DNA from: Xenorhabdus mauleonii
GTDB lineage: Bacteria; Pseudomonadota; Gammaproteobacteria; Enterobacterales; Enterobacteriaceae
NCBI RefSeq assembly: GCF_900113945.1
Contig: NZ_FORG01000003.1
Coordinates: 310,001 to 374,000 of the forward strand
DNA length: 64,000 nt
Direction of reading: 5' to 3'
Positions 36,406-46,833 of the stretch are shown here, one piece after another. The notes under the pieces were generated by a model. It was given only the letters and a program-made list of their open reading frames with translations, had not been told where the DNA came from and searched no databases. Position 1 is the stretch's first letter. Each line of letters starts with the position of its first letter. The position numbers and the translations under genes were made by a program.

Positions 36406-37356
36406 CTACAACCAATTCTTCCGTTTAAAGTAAAGATAGGGGGCTAACCCTGCCGCAATCATTAAACCAATCGCGCCGGGATAACCAAATGTCCAATGTA
36501 ACTCCGGCATAAATTCGAAGTTCATTCCATAGCTGGAAGCCACCAGCGTTGGAGGCAGGAAGACCACGGAAACAACGGAGAAAATTTTGATAATGCGGCT
36601 CTGTTCGATATTAATAAAGCCCATGGCCGCCTGCATCAGGAAGTTCACTTTCTGGAACAGAGATTCGTTATGCGGCAACAAAGATTCAATATCCCGCAAA
36701 ATCTCACGTGCCTGTTCTAACTGATTGGCCGGCAATCGGGCACGGCGCACAAGGAAATTCAGCGCCCGTTGGCTATCCATCAAGCACAAACGGACTTTCC
36801 AACCGATATCTTCCTGTTCAGCAAGATTGGATAACGCGGTATCGAATTCATCACCCTGCTTGCCTTCCATAATGACCCGGCTCAGGGATTCCAGCACGCT
36901 GTAAATATTTTCAATGACGTCAGCCAACTGTTCGATTTTTGTTTCGAACAAGTCCAGTAACAGTTCATACGCATTCCCGTCAACCATAGTCTGGTTACGG
37001 GCGCGCATTCGGTACAATCGAAACGCAGGGAGTTCACGCTCTCGCAATGTGTAGAGACGACCGTCACGAATAGTAAATGCCACGGTCGAGTTGCCAGCAT
37101 GGTCTTCGGCATCTTCAAAATAGAAGAATGAGTGGACGTGCATACCGTCTTCATCTTCAAAAAAACGTGCCGATGCCTCAATGTCATCCAATTCAGTGCG
37201 GGTTGCCAGAACTTGCCCAAGCTCATTTTGAACACGGAGGCGATCATTGTCCCCCAGCCCAACTAAATCTACCCACATGGAATCAGATAACTTATCACCT
37301 TCTTCAAGTTCAAGACGGAGCAGGCGATTATTCTCTAGTTTAAATACGTTCAGCAT
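36406..37356 (-). CDS. corA: CorA magnesium/cobalt transporter
   Basis: 316 residues. A homopentameric inner-membrane Mg2+ channel with a large cytoplasmic funnel domain. The two C-terminal membrane helices are separated by the selectivity loop [11 protein letters not shown] (GMN signature near residue 276); the C-terminus is basic ([10 protein letters not shown]). The start ATG 37356 follows GGAGACTTATGGTAC. It is convergent with rarD and downstream of uvrD on the same strand, as in E. coli. Confidence 0.97.
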   Translation of the reverse strand: MLNVFKLENNRLLRLELEEGDKLSDSMWVDLVGLGDNDRLRVQNELGQVLATRTELDDIEASARFFEDEDGMHVHSFFYFEDAEDHAGNSTVAFTIRDGRLYTLRERELPAFRLYRMRARNQTMVDGNAYELLLDLFETKIEQLADVIENIYSVLESLSRVIMEGKQGDEFDTALSNLAEQEDIGWKVRLCLMDSQRALNFLVRRARLPANQLEQAREILRDIESLLPHNESLFQKVNFLMQAAMGFINIEQSRIIKIFSVVSVVFLPPTLVASSYGMNFEFMPELHWTFGYPGAIGLMIAAGLAPYLYFKRKNWL

Positions 37357-37444
37357 GTACCATAAGTCTCCTTATACTCCCTACGATTATCGTAAGGCGC
37401 GAATGTTACGCTCACAGGAAAAAGCCTGTCAACATTCGACCGGA

Positions 37445-39610
37445 TTATTGGCCAGTTTCAAGTCTAGCGTAAGCGGCTACCAGCCATTTGATGCCTTCGC
37501 CCTGAAACGCTATCTGCAAACGGCAGTGCTCCTGACTGCCCTCTATATTGATAATGGTTCCCTCGCCGAACTTAGGATGGCGGACACGCTGACCAAGTGC
37601 ATAACCGCTATCGTTGGCGCTAATGGGGGTTCCCAAGCGTTTATGGTTAACCGGACGGGACACTGTCGCCCGCAGGCGAACTTCAGCCACACATTCCGTC
37701 GGCAGTTCGCCAATAAAACGAGATGGACGATGATACACTTCCTTGCCATATAAGCGACGACTTTCGGCATAAGTCAGTGTCAATTTTTCCATCGCACGTG
37801 TCACACCCACATAGGCCAAGCGACGTTCTTCTTCCAGCCTTCCACCTTCGTCAATGGTTCTCTGGCTCGGGAACATTCCCTCTTCCATGCCCACAATAAA
37901 GACTTGCGGGAATTCCAGACCCTTAGCCGAATGCAATGTCATGAGCTGTACTGCATCCTGATAAGCATCTGCCTGCCCTTCTCCTGATTCAAGGGCGGCA
38001 TGGGAAAGGAAAGCTTGCAGCGGCAGCAAATTTTCGTCTTCATCCTGATAGCTGAATTGACGGGTTGCCGTGACCAATTCTTCAAGGTTTTCTATACGAG
38101 CCTGCGCTTTTTCACCTTTTTCCTGCTGGTACATCGCCCATAGGCCGGAATCACGGATAATGCGATCCGTTTGCACATGCATTGGCATATCCTGCGTTTC
38201 GGTATCCAGCGCTTCGATCAATTCAATGAAACGCTGCAATGCTGATGCGGCACGCCCTGCCAACACTTTTTCCTGAATCAATAACAGGCTGCTTTCCCAT
38301 AAGGTTTTTTGCTGATCACGCGCCATTTGACGCACAACATCCAGTGTTCTGTCACCAATGCCACGTGTCGGTGTATTCACAACACGTTCAAAGGCCGTAT
38401 CATCATTCCGGTTCACCACCAAACGCAGGTAGGATAAAGCATCCTTGATTTCCTGCCGTTCGAAGAAGCGCTGACCACCGTAAATACGGTAAGGAATTGA
38501 CATCTGCAACAAGGCTTCTTCCAGAACACGGGACTGGGCATTGCTGCGGTACAAGATTGCACACTCTTTCAAAGCGCCGCCATTGTCCAGCCAATGCTTG
38601 ATCCGGCCTACAACATAACGCGATTCATCCAGTTCATTGAAAGCGCAGTAAAGTGAAATCGGCTCGCCTTCACTTCCTTCTGTCCATAAGTTTTTGCCCA
38701 AGCGATCACTGTTGTGAGCGATTAAGGCGTTGGCTGCTTTCAAGATATTGCCCGTGGAGCGATAATTTTGCTCCAGGCGGATTGTCTCGGCGCCAGGAAA
38801 GTCCTTGAGGAAGCGCTGGATATTTTCTACCTGCGCACCACGCCAGCCATAAATTGACTGATCGTCATCCCCAACGATCATGACCTTGCCGCTGTCGCCT
38901 GCCAACAAGCGGATCCAAGCATATTGGACACTGTTGGTATCCTGGAATTCATCTACCAAAATATTAGTAAAACGTTCGCGATAATGCTGCAAAATCTGCG
39001 GCTTGTTCAACCAGAGTTCATGGGCGCGCAACAATAATTCGGCAAAATCCACCAATCCTGCGCGATCACAGGCTTCTTGATAGGCTTGATAGACTTTCAG
39101 CCATATTGCTTCCACTGGATTGCCGTAACTTTCAATGTGCTGTGGGCGCAAGCCTTCATCTTTTTTACCGTTGATGTACCACATGCCCTGACGGGCCGGC
39201 CACTGTTTGTCATCCAAATTCATGGCCTTGATGATGCGCTTGATGAGGCGATGCTGATCTTCACTGTCAAGGATCTGGAAATCCTGTGGCAGATTGGCAT
39301 CCAAATGATGTGCGCGCAGCAAGCGGTGAGCAAGGCTATGGAAAGTGCCAATCCACATTCCTCCCTGACTCGTACCAATCAGGCTTTCAATGCGGTGACG
39401 CATTTCCGCCGCCGCTTTATTGGTGAAGGTTACGGCCATGATGGAGAAAGGTGATGTATTTTCAACTGACAGTAACCAAGCTATCCGGTGAACCAATACG
39501 CGTGTTTTACCGCTGCCAGCTCCGGCCAGCACCAGCATATTAGTACGGGATGCCGCGACGGCTTCTCGTTGTTTATCATTCAGGCTTTCGAGCAGATAAG
39601 AGACGTCCAT
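37445..39610 (-). CDS. uvrD: UvrD, DNA helicase II
   Basis: 721 residues from ATG 39610 (MDVSYLLESLNDKQREAVAA, matching E. coli with 720); a frame starting at 39637 adds nine unrelated residues. SF1A 3'-5' helicase for nucleotide excision and mismatch repair. Walker A is LAGAGSGKTRVLVHR, motif II VDEFQDTN, motif III GDDDQSIYGWRGA, motif IV RLEQNYRST, motif VI VGVTRAMEKLTL. The C-terminal HPKFGEGTIINIEG segment is the Tudor-like RNA polymerase-binding domain. An SOS-box-like site lies just upstream. Confidence 0.97.
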   Translation of the reverse strand: MDVSYLLESLNDKQREAVAASRTNMLVLAGAGSGKTRVLVHRIAWLLSVENTSPFSIMAVTFTNKAAAEMRHRIESLIGTSQGGMWIGTFHSLAHRLLRAHHLDANLPQDFQILDSEDQHRLIKRIIKAMNLDDKQWPARQGMWYINGKKDEGLRPQHIESYGNPVEAIWLKVYQAYQEACDRAGLVDFAELLLRAHELWLNKPQILQHYRERFTNILVDEFQDTNSVQYAWIRLLAGDSGKVMIVGDDDQSIYGWRGAQVENIQRFLKDFPGAETIRLEQNYRSTGNILKAANALIAHNSDRLGKNLWTEGSEGEPISLYCAFNELDESRYVVGRIKHWLDNGGALKECAILYRSNAQSRVLEEALLQMSIPYRIYGGQRFFERQEIKDALSYLRLVVNRNDDTAFERVVNTPTRGIGDRTLDVVRQMARDQQKTLWESSLLLIQEKVLAGRAASALQRFIELIEALDTETQDMPMHVQTDRIIRDSGLWAMYQQEKGEKAQARIENLEELVTATRQFSYQDEDENLLPLQAFLSHAALESGEGQADAYQDAVQLMTLHSAKGLEFPQVFIVGMEEGMFPSQRTIDEGGRLEEERRLAYVGVTRAMEKLTLTYAESRRLYGKEVYHRPSRFIGELPTECVAEVRLRATVSRPVNHKRLGTPISANDSGYALGQRVRHPKFGEGTIINIEGSQEHCRLQIAFQGEGIKWLVAAYARLETGQ

Positions 39611-39631
39611 AATTACCATCAGTTGTGTGAG

Positions 39632-39660
39632 AAACACTGTTTTTTGAACAGTGTTTTTTT
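39632..39660 (+). terminator. Hairpin with T7 tract between uvrD and yigB
   Basis: Stem AACACTGT-ttttttg-ACAGTGTT followed by seven T on the plus strand. The T-tract faces away from uvrD transcription, so as an intrinsic terminator it would act on plus-strand transcripts. On the minus strand it lies in the uvrD leader after yigB and overlaps the SOS-box-like site. Confidence 0.5.
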
Positions 39661-39666
39661 ATACAG
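39651..39666 (-). promoter_or_regulatory. Candidate LexA (SOS) box of uvrD
   Basis: The minus strand reads CTGTATAAAAAAACAC, matching the CTG-N10-CAG consensus at all but the last base. It sits 41-56 bases before the uvrD start, where E. coli uvrD also has its LexA box. It abuts a hairpin at 39632-39660. Confidence 0.45.
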
Positions 39667-39680
39667 ATCGCAATCTGAAA

Positions 39681-40397
39681 TTATATCAGTGCTATCAAAG
39701 AAGCCAAATCAGAAATCTCGACATGTGGAACCAAGCGCCCTTCCGGCTCCTGCATCAGTACTTTGTTTTCAAGATTGATCCAACAAGCCTGCATTCCGCT
39801 GCAAAGTGCGCCTTCTACGTCCGTTTTCAGGTTATCCCCGATGTGCAGAATTTGATTTATCGGGAGATTCAGCCGTTCTGCCGCCAACCGGTACATATCC
39901 GGATAGGGCTTAGAACGCCCATCTACACCCGCTTTCAACACAAATTTGAAATAAGGGGCAAGCCCGCATGCCTCAGGTTCGGCGTTTCCATTGGTAATGG
40001 CTACCAACGGGATGTTTTCTGCCAGCACAGACAACGTGCTGTGGGTTGATTCAGGGATCGTAATTTGATTGCGCCAATACATAAAGCAAGACATGATTTC
40101 ATCCGTGCCTCGCATAGTTTCTTCATTGCTGAAACCATGATGGCTAAACATAAGCTCTGCGGATTGCCTGCGCCATGAGGTAACGTCATGATAGATGTCC
40201 GGCTCCCGCTCAAGAATAGCCTGACGGTATAAATGCAGGTCTTCACGTTCAAATTGACTGAATCGGCTATCGTACTGCCTGATAAAACACAACACTTCTT
40301 TTTCGGTTTTATCGATCACAGGATGATTGTCGTAAAGCGTATCATCCAGATCGAATGTCATCGCTGCAAACGGCGCGAGAGGCCGATAAAAACGCAT
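39681..40397 (-). CDS. yigB: YigB, HAD-family flavin-precursor phosphatase
   Basis: 238 residues, the E. coli length. YigB dephosphorylates 5-amino-6-(5-phosphoribitylamino)uracil in riboflavin synthesis. Motif I is TFDLDDTLYDN, motif II ITNGNAEP, the Lys is in DGRSKPYPDMY and motif IV is ILHIGDNLKTDV. It overlaps the xerC stop as TAATG, so translation is coupled within the dapF-yigA-xerC-yigB unit. Confidence 0.95.
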   Translation of the reverse strand: MRFYRPLAPFAAMTFDLDDTLYDNHPVIDKTEKEVLCFIRQYDSRFSQFEREDLHLYRQAILEREPDIYHDVTSWRRQSAELMFSHHGFSNEETMRGTDEIMSCFMYWRNQITIPESTHSTLSVLAENIPLVAITNGNAEPEACGLAPYFKFVLKAGVDGRSKPYPDMYRLAAERLNLPINQILHIGDNLKTDVEGALCSGMQACWINLENKVLMQEPEGRLVPHVEISDLASLIALI

Positions 40398-41311
40398 TAT
40401 GATTTCCCTCGTTTGGCTCTGGGGTGGGCCACATCATAAACTTTGGTCAAGTGCTGAAAATCCAAATGCGTATAGATCTGGGTCGTTGACAGGTTTGCAT
40501 GACCAAGCAGCTCCTGCACAGCACGCAGATCACCACTGGATTCCAGAATATGCGTGGCAAAAGAGTGGCGCAATTTATGGGGATTGATATGGCTGTTCAC
40601 ACCTTGCCGGATCCCCCATTGTTCAAATCGTTTCTGCACGTTGCGGGCAGAAATCCGCTTCCCGCTCTTGGACGAAATGAAAATCGCATCATTTTCCGGC
40701 TCAAACAACTCCCGCATTTCCAGCCAACGCTGAAGCCACTCCTGTGCCATGCGGCCAAATGGAACTTTACGCTCTTTGCTGCCCTTGCCGTGAACCCAAA
40801 CTTCCCCTGCATCCAGATCCAAATGGCGACAATCAAGGCCAACCAGCTCAGACAAGCGTAACCCCGCACCATACATAACTTCCAGCATGGTTCTGTCACG
40901 GACTGACAGCGGATCATTCAAATTGATGTTGAGGAGTTGGTTAACTTCATCCACATCTATGTTTTTGGGCAAATGGCGTTTCTTGCGGGGAGCGCTGACC
41001 GTTTTCGCGGGATTGGCTTCCAATTTCCCCTGCATGACCATCCAATCAAGGAAGCTGCGCAAAGAAGAAAGGCGCAGGGCAAGGCTGGCAGATCCCAATC
41101 CTGCCCGACGGCTACGGGAAGCAAACATTCTTACTTTAGCCGGATCAAGCCCCTGCCATTCACGCACGCCCATCTCCAGTGACATCTGCGCCAAAACAGC
41201 CAGATGGTGCCGATAGTTGGTGATAGTGGCGGGACTTAAGCGCCGTTCAACCCGCAAGTAATGCAGAAACGCCTCTACCGGCTCCAGAAGAAGATCGTTC
41301 GGCTGAGTCAT
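40397..41311 (-). CDS. xerC: XerC tyrosine recombinase
   Basis: 304 residues. With XerD it resolves chromosome dimers at dif. The N-terminal SAM-like core-binding domain is followed by the catalytic domain with Arg in [10 protein letters not shown], Lys in [11 protein letters not shown], HxxR in [10 protein letters not shown], His in [11 protein letters not shown] and the nucleophile Tyr in IYTHLDF near residue 281. It is overlapped by yigA (ATGA) upstream and yigB downstream. Its housekeeping context rules out an island integrase. Confidence 0.97.
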   Translation of the reverse strand: MTQPNDLLLEPVEAFLHYLRVERRLSPATITNYRHHLAVLAQMSLEMGVREWQGLDPAKVRMFASRSRRAGLGSASLALRLSSLRSFLDWMVMQGKLEANPAKTVSAPRKKRHLPKNIDVDEVNQLLNINLNDPLSVRDRTMLEVMYGAGLRLSELVGLDCRHLDLDAGEVWVHGKGSKERKVPFGRMAQEWLQRWLEMRELFEPENDAIFISSKSGKRISARNVQKRFEQWGIRQGVNSHINPHKLRHSFATHILESSGDLRAVQELLGHANLSTTQIYTHLDFQHLTKVYDVAHPRAKRGKS

Positions 41312-42036
41312 GCGCGTTCAATCCAACGGGACAATAATCCCGGCAGCAATTTAGCCAGATGATCGAGAAGATCCGTTCCCATGCCATCGTGATAGTGTTT
41401 CTTATCATGGCTGTTGAAAATCATCATGCCCAAATCACTCTGTGGCCCTAAAAGGGAAATGGCTACCGAGCCGACATGGCGCGCCTGCGGCATCAGCAAT
41501 AGAATTTCCGGGCCATGCAATGAACCAAGGTAATGGTTTCTATTGCCAAAAAGCTTAATGCGGACAGGCTCAAAAGTATGGCGGGAAATGGCCAGCTCTG
41601 GCGCATTCAAGGGAGCGCCAAGATGCCATTTCTCACTGAATAGCCGGATATAGCAATTGCTTAGCCCAAATGTTTTTGCCCATGAGCTCAAGCGGGAAAG
41701 TAAATCTTGTAAACTCTTCGCACTGGAGAGATCGGTGAATAACTGTAACAAGCGGCTAAACAGGACTTCATTTTGTTTGGCCTGCTCCATTAACTGAACC
41801 ATATCATCTTCCAGATAACGAATGCGTTTCCTTTGGCGGTTCATGTGCCATTCCACCAAGGAAACACTTTCTCTTACCGGATGAGGTATCCGTACCCTCT
41901 CGACCATATTGGCATTGCGGATAAAAAAATCTGGATTATTCAATAAATAATCGACTACCGCTTGCTCATCCTGTCTTTTCAGCTCACTTTCGATGTGCAA
42001 TGGTTCGTCTTTTCCACTCATTTTCCCATGCCCCAT
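41308..42036 (-). CDS. yigA: YigA, DUF484 family protein
   Basis: 242 residues. DUF484 proteins have a GAF-like domain; their role is not established. The N-terminal [16 protein letters not shown] and [19 protein letters not shown] segments are conserved with E. coli YigA, and the C-terminus [12 protein letters not shown] is typical. The start could also be the ATG six codons in. The stop overlaps the xerC start as ATGA, which implies coupled translation. Confidence 0.9.
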   Translation of the reverse strand: MGHGKMSGKDEPLHIESELKRQDEQAVVDYLLNNPDFFIRNANMVERVRIPHPVRESVSLVEWHMNRQRKRIRYLEDDMVQLMEQAKQNEVLFSRLLQLFTDLSSAKSLQDLLSRLSSWAKTFGLSNCYIRLFSEKWHLGAPLNAPELAISRHTFEPVRIKLFGNRNHYLGSLHGPEILLLMPQARHVGSVAISLLGPQSDLGMMIFNSHDKKHYHDGMGTDLLDHLAKLLPGLLSRWIERA

Positions 42037-42069
42037 ATTTCAAGAATGACTCAATGAAAACTGAATCAA

Positions 42070-42894
42070 TCACAAATGAATCGTACCGTCATATACGTGG
42101 GTTGCAGGCCCTGTCATAAAGAGTGGCGTTCCCGGCCCGGCCCAGCGAATGAACAAAGAACCGCCCGGTAGATCGACCCTTACCTGACTGTCCAGTAAAT
42201 TTTGCTGAATACCTACGGCCACTGCCGCACATGCCCCACTGCCGCATGCCCGTGTTTCACCGGCTCCACGCTCAAAAACACGCAGCCGAATATGGCCGCG
42301 ATTCACAATCTGCATAAAACCGACATTCACTCGTTCAGGAAAACGCTCATGGCTTTCCAGCACAGGCCCCAGCACTTCAACTTCGGCAGTATCCACATCC
42401 TCAACCTGTATGACACAATGAGGATTACCCATTCCCACTACGCCACAAAGTACTGTGCGCTCAGCAACCCGGATAATATAAGTTTTCTCGGCCTTATTGG
42501 CACGAAAAGGGATATGTTGCGGTTCAAAGTCCGGTTCTCCCATGTTGACACAAACTTGGTTATCATTTGTGACACTCAATACCATACGGCCAGCTTGCGT
42601 GCTGACTTTAATATCCCGTTTATTTGTCAGCCCCTTGAGACGGACAAACTGGGCAAAACAACGAGCGCCATTCCCACATTGAGAAACCTCGCTGCCATCA
42701 GAATTAAAAATGCGATAGTGGAAGTCTAGGTCAGGATCATAGGGAGCTTCAACAACCAGAAGTTGGTCAAAACCTATCCCAGTATTTCTATCGGCCAGAC
42801 GGCAGATTAACTCTGGAGAAAAATAAACATTCTGGGTTACAGCATCAACAACCATGAAGTCATTGCCAAGACCGTGCATTTTGGAGAATTGCAT
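42070..42894 (-). CDS. dapF: Diaminopimelate epimerase
   Basis: 274 residues from ATG 42894 ([13 protein letters not shown], identical to the E. coli start and length); the longer frame is not supported. DapF converts LL- to meso-diaminopimelate for lysine and peptidoglycan. The two active-site cysteines are in [10 protein letters not shown] (C73) and [10 protein letters not shown] (C217). It is preceded by lptM and followed by yigA on the same strand. Confidence 0.97.
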   Translation of the reverse strand: MQFSKMHGLGNDFMVVDAVTQNVYFSPELICRLADRNTGIGFDQLLVVEAPYDPDLDFHYRIFNSDGSEVSQCGNGARCFAQFVRLKGLTNKRDIKVSTQAGRMVLSVTNDNQVCVNMGEPDFEPQHIPFRANKAEKTYIIRVAERTVLCGVVGMGNPHCVIQVEDVDTAEVEVLGPVLESHERFPERVNVGFMQIVNRGHIRLRVFERGAGETRACGSGACAAVAVGIQQNLLDSQVRVDLPGGSLFIRWAGPGTPLFMTGPATHVYDGTIHL

Positions 42895-42927
42895 ATACAC
42901 CCCAAGAGAAATCACATTACCGACTCA

Positions 42928-43113
42928 TTATTGTTGAACTTCGACAGACTGCTGGGTATCCGCTGGCAATGCCTTATATGTGTTGTTCATATCTGCCTTG
43001 CCCGCTAAAGACTGTGTTGCTGGCGGAAAATATAAAGGCCCTTTCAAGCCACAACCAGCCAAAGAGAGTAATGCTATGATAGTCAATGACCAACGGAGTT
43101 GTTTTTTCATCAT
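42928..43113 (-). CDS. lptM: LptM (YifL) small lipoprotein
   Basis: 61 residues. Signal peptide with lipobox LAGC, mature part starting CGLKGPLYFPP, the conserved LptM motif. LptM helps the outer-membrane LPS translocon LptDE mature. Two consecutive ATG codons (43113, 43110) are possible starts; AGGC lies seven bases before the first. It lies directly upstream of dapF. Confidence 0.93.
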   Translation of the reverse strand: MMKKQLRWSLTIIALLSLAGCGLKGPLYFPPATQSLAGKADMNNTYKALPADTQQSVEVQQ

Positions 43114-43188
43114 ATTAATGCCTGTGATTCATGCGCCAATACTCTCTATAATCGCAGCTAGGCCCTGAAAAGCAAATAGGAAATAAAC

Positions 43189-43509
43189 ATGAACGATAGC
43201 GAATTCCATCAATTGGCAGATCAATTGATGCTTCATCTTGAAGAAGAACTAGATAATTATGATGGGGATGCAGATATTGACTGTGAAACAAACGGCGGTG
43301 TGATGACGCTCAGTTTTGAAAACGGCAGTAAAATCATTATCAACCGACAAGAACCTTTCCACCAAATCTGGCTTGCAACCAAAAATGGCGGTTACCATTT
43401 TGACTATCGCGATAGCCAATGGGTTTGCGACCGCAGCGGAGATGATTTTCTCTCTATACTGGCCCAAGGGATCGCTGAGCAAAGCGGTGAGCCATTCCAG
43501 TTTTCATGA
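43189..43509 (+). CDS. cyaY: CyaY, bacterial frataxin
   Basis: 106 residues, the E. coli length. An acidic first helix ([28 protein letters not shown]) that binds iron, followed by the frataxin sheet with [23 protein letters not shown]. It modulates Fe-S cluster assembly by IscS/IscU. It is divergent from lptM and convergent with cyaA, as in other enterics. Confidence 0.96.
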   Translation: MNDSEFHQLADQLMLHLEEELDNYDGDADIDCETNGGVMTLSFENGSKIIINRQEPFHQIWLATKNGGYHFDYRDSQWVCDRSGDDFLSILAQGIAEQSGEPFQFS

Positions 43510-43522
43510 TGTTCTTTCTGTC

Positions 43523-43543
43523 CCTCGCCCACACCGGGCGAGG
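43523..43543 (+). terminator. Hairpin between cyaY and cyaA
   Basis: GC-rich stem CCTCGCCC-acacc-GGGCGAGG, 13 bases past the cyaY stop. Only three T follow on the plus strand, so it is a modest terminator for cyaY, possibly shared with the convergent cyaA. Confidence 0.5.
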
Positions 43544-43602
43544 TTTCATGGCTATCCCAGCATCGTTAAAACTGACGCAATTACTGTATCAATTCTTCAG
43601 CA

Positions 43603-46203
43603 TCAGTAATGATACAAAGAGCGGTAAGGATCATGCGACTGACACGTTCCCTCAAGGCGTTCCTCAATATCAAGCCTTGCATTGCTCGTTTCCATATCAT
43701 CCACAGGAAACGAACCATCGACAAAAGGAGCGACATGGGTACGCTCACCTTTCTTAATAATCTGGTAGAACTGAGGCAAGTTGAAATTGATAAAGCTGGA
43801 ACCATAGGTAAAACGATCATGGGATGAAGAGTAAAAACGGCTGATATCACGCACCAGCTCTTCTCTGCTCCCTTCACAATGCGAATAAATTTCTACCCGA
43901 TTGGATTCGTCAAGGATATAGATATTAAACCCTTGTTTATTCTCAATGTCTTCGAAAAAAAACTGGATGATCCCTTCACAGGCAAACCCGTCTATCACAG
44001 GGGGTAGGAGTTTTTCTTTGTTATCAATCTTAACGGGCAAGCCATGCAGTTTCGTATTGGAGATCGCACCATAAAACTCCACCGCATTTTCCAATTTTTG
44101 TACCGAAACGTTTAACCGCTCGAAGAACAATCCCCACGTTTGCCCTGAAATGCGCAATGCTTTAAAGCGGTTGGGATCTTGACGATTACTGGAAAGGCGC
44201 AATTCAATACATTCGGAAACCAATTGCTGGATGCGGGTACAGATCAAACCACGCAGATGCTTGCTATAACAAAATACTTCAACGTCCGATGGAGGTGCCG
44301 CATCCCGATGCATTTTGCCCAAGATGGTTTTCAAGGCTTCCAATACCGATTGTTCACCGCTGAAATGCAGAGTTCTCACTTCATTCCAAGAGTTGCGGTA
44401 AAGCAGATCAATGCTGCCCACCAAACATTTCTGGGACTCGCCAAAGCTGAAGACATTCATTTTTTTGAAGTCAAAATGAACAATTTGATTGGAGAATGCC
44501 GTTGTCGGATCTTTTTCCAGATTGACGATTATCGCCAAGTGGCGAATTTCACAAGGGCTATATAACGCTTTGGGTGTGGGTGCCGGTAAACGGATCGGGA
44601 AATGCGTGGCAATATCATTCACCAAATCACACAGTTTCTCCCTGTCACACTGGGATTCCCCATAATGCATGTGGATCCGGGTTTCTTTCGTTAATAGCCC
44701 GTTGAAATATGTCCAGGAAACTAATTTATTCAAATAACGGTTATATTCCAGCGGTTGATGGCCGATGATCGATTCTATCGTTGGTGCCTGATTATACAGA
44801 TACCAGCCGCTGCGGTTCACGCGCCCCGGAGGAACGTAAATGAAAGTCAAATCTTGTTCTGACAGATCCGGCGATATCTGAGGATTCACCAATGTCACTT
44901 TGCCGGGCAGCGCTTCAAAAGCTGCATACAGTTTACGGGTCAATACGCCAATATCTTGCGGGCTGGCACTGACACTCAAGTTATTGCGGCGGGCAAAGCG
45001 GATTAAGTTGCGGTAACTTTGCATCATGGTGTCGAGCAATTCATTATGGGCTTCACGCACCTGCTCAATTTTCCACGAATTGCGGTTATCCAGCATGGCT
45101 AATTTGTGCTCGTCCCAGCCCCATTCATGCACCAATTGAGACATCACCTGACGACGCCATCCGGTACAGCCTTTATCACCACGGCTTTCCATCAACTTTT
45201 CACACACCTTCAGATAAAAACAGCGGCGCGCCAAATCCAGTCGTGTGTGGTCGTTCGTGGCAGTCAGGTAGCGGGTTACACGCTCCAGCATCATGCTATA
45301 GGCATCAAGCCCAAAAGAAACAATCGCACCGTCATGAAAATATTGTTTCATTTCCAGTGCCAAAAGTTTGCCATTGGGGTATTCCCATGAATAGGCTTCC
45401 AACAACAAACTTTTCAATACCGCTTTATAAGGGGAGTCCACACTTTTATAAAGCTGCCAAAGGCTCGCGCCAAAATATTCTTCTGCCGACAACTCACCCA
45501 ATCCCCCAAGATCCAGCCATTCATTGGGCGTCAGAACGCCTTGGGCATAGAGGGAAAGGACATATTCGTCATAATGCGCTTCTTCTTCTACCGGAACCAT
45601 CGTCCACAACAGACGTTTGCCGGCCATACAGACCGCAGTACGGTAAAATTCATCAAGCAGAAGAATATGCTGGGTAGAACCACAATCTTCACCGTTCAGC
45701 CGACCACTGGCGTGGTGCCGAAAACGGTTTTCATCTATCAGAAAAAAAGTGACTTCAATCCCCAGAGACGCTGCCCATTGTTCTATCAGGGAGCATTTCT
45801 TTTCCAGTAACGCTTTCTCATCGTTATCTAGCCAGGATTGGTGGCAAACCCAAACATCGACGTCTGAAGAGCAACTCTGCCCTATTGAAGAGGTGCTACC
45901 CATTGAATAAATTCCCGTGATCGGCAATTCCCCATTGGGTGCATGTGTCAAAGCACCAGCAAGCTGGCTACCTAAATCATTAATCCAAAACTGTTGCGAT
46001 TCGTCAGGTGAAAAAAAGCAAACTCCATGAGGAACATCGCTTTTGATATAACCCGGCATCATTGGATGATGATAATGTAATAATACTGGAATTAAATTAT
46101 AAACTTGCTTAAAAGCGGCACTCATTGAGTTCGTTGCGCGCTCTAATCTGAGTTGATTAATTGCATCCAGTCGCTGCTTCAGCGTTTCAATATAGAGATA
46201 CAA
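43603..46203 (-). CDS. cyaA: Class I adenylate cyclase
   Basis: 866 residues from TTG 46203, which matches the E. coli start ([17 protein letters not shown]) and its rare TTG codon; AGGCG lies seven bases upstream. A frame to 46272 would add 23 unrelated residues. The enzyme makes cAMP and is activated by phospho-EIIA-Glc. The N-terminal catalytic half has [28 protein letters not shown] with the metal-binding Asp pair, and [20 protein letters not shown]; the C-terminal regulatory half includes [20 protein letters not shown]. The weak start limits synthesis, and a CRP site upstream gives feedback. Confidence 0.96.
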   Translation of the reverse strand: MYLYIETLKQRLDAINQLRLERATNSMSAAFKQVYNLIPVLLHYHHPMMPGYIKSDVPHGVCFFSPDESQQFWINDLGSQLAGALTHAPNGELPITGIYSMGSTSSIGQSCSSDVDVWVCHQSWLDNDEKALLEKKCSLIEQWAASLGIEVTFFLIDENRFRHHASGRLNGEDCGSTQHILLLDEFYRTAVCMAGKRLLWTMVPVEEEAHYDEYVLSLYAQGVLTPNEWLDLGGLGELSAEEYFGASLWQLYKSVDSPYKAVLKSLLLEAYSWEYPNGKLLALEMKQYFHDGAIVSFGLDAYSMMLERVTRYLTATNDHTRLDLARRCFYLKVCEKLMESRGDKGCTGWRRQVMSQLVHEWGWDEHKLAMLDNRNSWKIEQVREAHNELLDTMMQSYRNLIRFARRNNLSVSASPQDIGVLTRKLYAAFEALPGKVTLVNPQISPDLSEQDLTFIYVPPGRVNRSGWYLYNQAPTIESIIGHQPLEYNRYLNKLVSWTYFNGLLTKETRIHMHYGESQCDREKLCDLVNDIATHFPIRLPAPTPKALYSPCEIRHLAIIVNLEKDPTTAFSNQIVHFDFKKMNVFSFGESQKCLVGSIDLLYRNSWNEVRTLHFSGEQSVLEALKTILGKMHRDAAPPSDVEVFCYSKHLRGLICTRIQQLVSECIELRLSSNRQDPNRFKALRISGQTWGLFFERLNVSVQKLENAVEFYGAISNTKLHGLPVKIDNKEKLLPPVIDGFACEGIIQFFFEDIENKQGFNIYILDESNRVEIYSHCEGSREELVRDISRFYSSSHDRFTYGSSFINFNLPQFYQIIKKGERTHVAPFVDGSFPVDDMETSNARLDIEERLEGTCQSHDPYRSLYHY

Positions 46204-46833
46204 GAGTTTCGCCTGATATCTGTTCCAGTGCCCACAGTGGTCCCCTGTTTCTGACAATTCATGGCATGGCAATGTTATTTGAAATTATTTTTACAAACTT
46301 ATTGTCGGAAACGTGATCAATTTAACACCTTGCGATCAAAGCGTAAAGTCCGCAATATCATTTTTTCGCTTCCTATGCAATAGGAAAACTGCAATTAACT
46401 CATTGTAAAGTATTAAGTTAATCACGAAATAGAGACAGAAATAAGCCTTGTTAGAATAAGTATTATAGTTGGTTATTTTTTCATACAGTTGATGTAAGGT
46501 ATTGTAAATCATCAACCTTCTATAACTATTTCATCTAATCGTATTTTTTATTGTTAAATATCTTCTGTCGCTTTTTATCATTAAGTTAAATTAAAAATAT
46601 CAATTTGCTTTTAAATCAATCTGTTTGTTTATTTTAACTATTTAAATAAAATATAATTTTAATTATTAAAATTATTTTTACCTTATAAGCTGTATATCCA
46701 TATACTATTTTGTTTTTTCCTCCATTTTCGTAACTGGAAAAAAAATCATTGAAATGTTAAAACTGATTCTATTTTCTCACTAATTAGTGACTAACTGGTG
46801 GCTGAAAATCCGCCGTAATCAATATAGTTATCC
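46204..46833. other. Divergent cyaA-hemC promoter region
   Basis: About 630 AT-rich bases, longer than in E. coli. The cyaA side has the CRP site at 46312-46327. The hemC side (46500-46830) is very AT-rich and must hold the hemCDXY promoter; no operator is clear. No gene seen. Confidence 0.55.
46312..46327 (-). promoter_or_regulatory. CRP-binding site of the cyaA promoter
   Basis: The minus strand reads TGTTAAATTGATCACG, within a longer stretch (GGTGTTAAATTGATCACGTT) that I recall as the same as in the E. coli cyaA P2 operator. It lies about 109 bases upstream of the TTG start. CRP-cAMP bound here represses cyaA, giving negative feedback on cAMP. Confidence 0.8.

Noticed and set aside
40397-41311. 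Tyrosine recombinase as a sign of a mobile island
   Set aside because: It is housekeeping XerC in its conserved dapF-yigA-xerC-yigB-uvrD setting.
42202-42729. 175-codon frame antisense to dapF
   Set aside because: Complete overlap with dapF, whose catalytic motifs are intact; the frame has no domain.
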